This document shows, piece by piece, positions 63,612 to 64,000 of a stretch of 64,000 nt of DNA. A model generated the notes under the pieces. It was not told the origin of the DNA and ran no database searches. It saw only the letters and a list, made by a program, of their open reading frames with translations. The stretch comes from Streptomyces acidiscabies (GTDB taxonomy: Bacteria; Actinomycetota; Actinomycetes; Streptomycetales; Streptomycetaceae), in assembly GCF_020010905.1 (NCBI RefSeq), contig NZ_JAGJBY010000001.1, forward strand, positions 3,244,001 to 3,308,000, given 5' to 3'. Made by a program: the position numbers and the translations under genes. The number at the start of each line of letters is the position of its first letter. The stretch's first letter is position 1.

Positions 63612-64000
63612 GCGGCGCCCTCATTGTCGTACCCGGTGGCGGCCGGGTCGCCCTCCACCTCAACTCCCCGGCTTCCCCCCACCGTTGCCCGGTCGATCGG
63701 CACCACCGCGAACGTCGTCCCGTTGCGGCGGGCCCGGATCGTGCCCACGACATAGCCGCCCGCAGCCGTGAGGACCCCCGCGACGATCGCCCCCGCCCGC
63801 TGCGCCCCGCCGGGCCTCGCGCGCAGGGCGTCGCGCAGGCCGCGTGCGACCCCGGCGGGCAACACCCGTGTCGTGTACCGGCGTTCGGACTCCAGCCCCT
63901 TGTCGGTGCCGACGCTGCGGGCGACCAGCGCCTTGGAGAGGCCCTCGGCGTAGGTGCGGGTGCGGAAGTAGGCGAAGTGCTCGCGGGCCGAGGGGACTTT
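63608..64000 (-). CDS. Family 2 glycosyltransferase, C-terminal part (gene continues beyond window)
   Basis: The frame is open to the window edge; 130 residues are visible from VPSAREHFAYFRTRTYAEGL onward. It then has SKALVARSVGTDKGLESERR, a hydrophobic segment GAIVAGVLTAAGGYVVGTIR and a short hydrophilic tail. I recall the REHFAYFRTRTYAEGLSK-type motif from actinobacterial family-2 glycosyltransferases. The catalytic N-terminus is outside the window. It is coupled to the deacetylase gene downstream by ATGA. Confidence 0.75.
   Translation of the reverse strand, partial: KVPSAREHFAYFRTRTYAEGLSKALVARSVGTDKGLESERRYTTRVLPAGVARGLRDALRARPGGAQRAGAIVAGVLTAAGGYVVGTIRARRNGTTFAVVPIDRATVGGSRGVEVEGDPAATGYDNEGAA

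Overview
The window is a high-GC actinobacterial chromosome segment, almost certainly Streptomyces. The evidence is the codon usage, the frequent GTG starts and GTGA/ATGA stop-start overlaps, and the gene content: SepF paralogue, resuscitation-promoting-factor muralytic enzymes, streptogrisin-type protease, PucR regulator and DmdR-type iron box. No phage, insertion sequence, CRISPR array or tRNA was seen. The order tlyA, NAD kinase, recN, pyrG, nudix, ald, parA, scpA/scpB, rluB, tyrA, cmk, plsC, der is the conserved Streptomyces core.

Layout. 1-2033: the 3' part of a 23S rRNA gene, 5S rRNA and a strong terminator. 2069-10327: a protein with a very long Arg/Asp/Gly-rich repeat and TPR-like helices, DUF1015, a HAD-IIA phosphatase, an iron-siderophore ABC importer behind an iron box, and SCP2. 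10375-14501: TlyA, NAD kinase and RecN, with a hexanucleotide repeat spacer between the last two. 14835-20234: a glycosyltransferase, a PucR regulator, a nucleotidyltransferase-fold protein and a GH15 enzyme. 20743-31388: CTP synthase, NUDIX, a NTPase/TPR protein, alanine dehydrogenase, a chromosomal ParA with a ribbon-helix-helix-like partner, the condensin partners ScpA/ScpB and a pseudouridine synthase. 31530-33326: a NUDIX-type NrtR-like regulator with its palindromic operator, and an ADP-ribosylglycohydrolase. 33390-39469: Rieske protein, a truncated chorismate mutase remnant, prephenate dehydrogenase, cmk, PlsC, Der and two unknowns. 39992-47329: two Rpf/LysM muralytic proteins, a lipoprotein, an I78-type inhibitor, PAP2, a mannosyltransferase-like membrane protein and an MFS exporter. 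47674-56184: acyl-CoA dehydrogenase, SepF-like protein, an FAD/LLM oxidoreductase pair, streptogrisin, SPFH protein and NADAR protein. 56181-64000: cupin/MarR divergent pair, secreted lipase, GNATs, methyltransferase, DUF402, GntR, AAA ATPase, polysaccharide deacetylase and the C-terminus of a family-2 glycosyltransferase.

Themes. Several genes deal with NAD or ADP-ribose: NAD kinase, two NUDIX proteins, ADP-ribosylglycohydrolase and NADAR. Several deal with chromosome maintenance: RecN, ParA, ScpA/B, SepF. Many genes appear to be read from leaderless mRNAs, with a TANNNT -10 box 6-8 nt before the start codon. The most unusual items are the 32-codon aroH remnant downstream of an exact RecA-independent DNA-damage-type promoter motif, the roughly 440-residue RDD/RGG-rich domain beside the rRNA operon, the SPFH-NADAR pair, a seven-copy 14-bp tandem repeat between convergent genes, and GGGGCT-type hexanucleotide expansions both between and inside genes.
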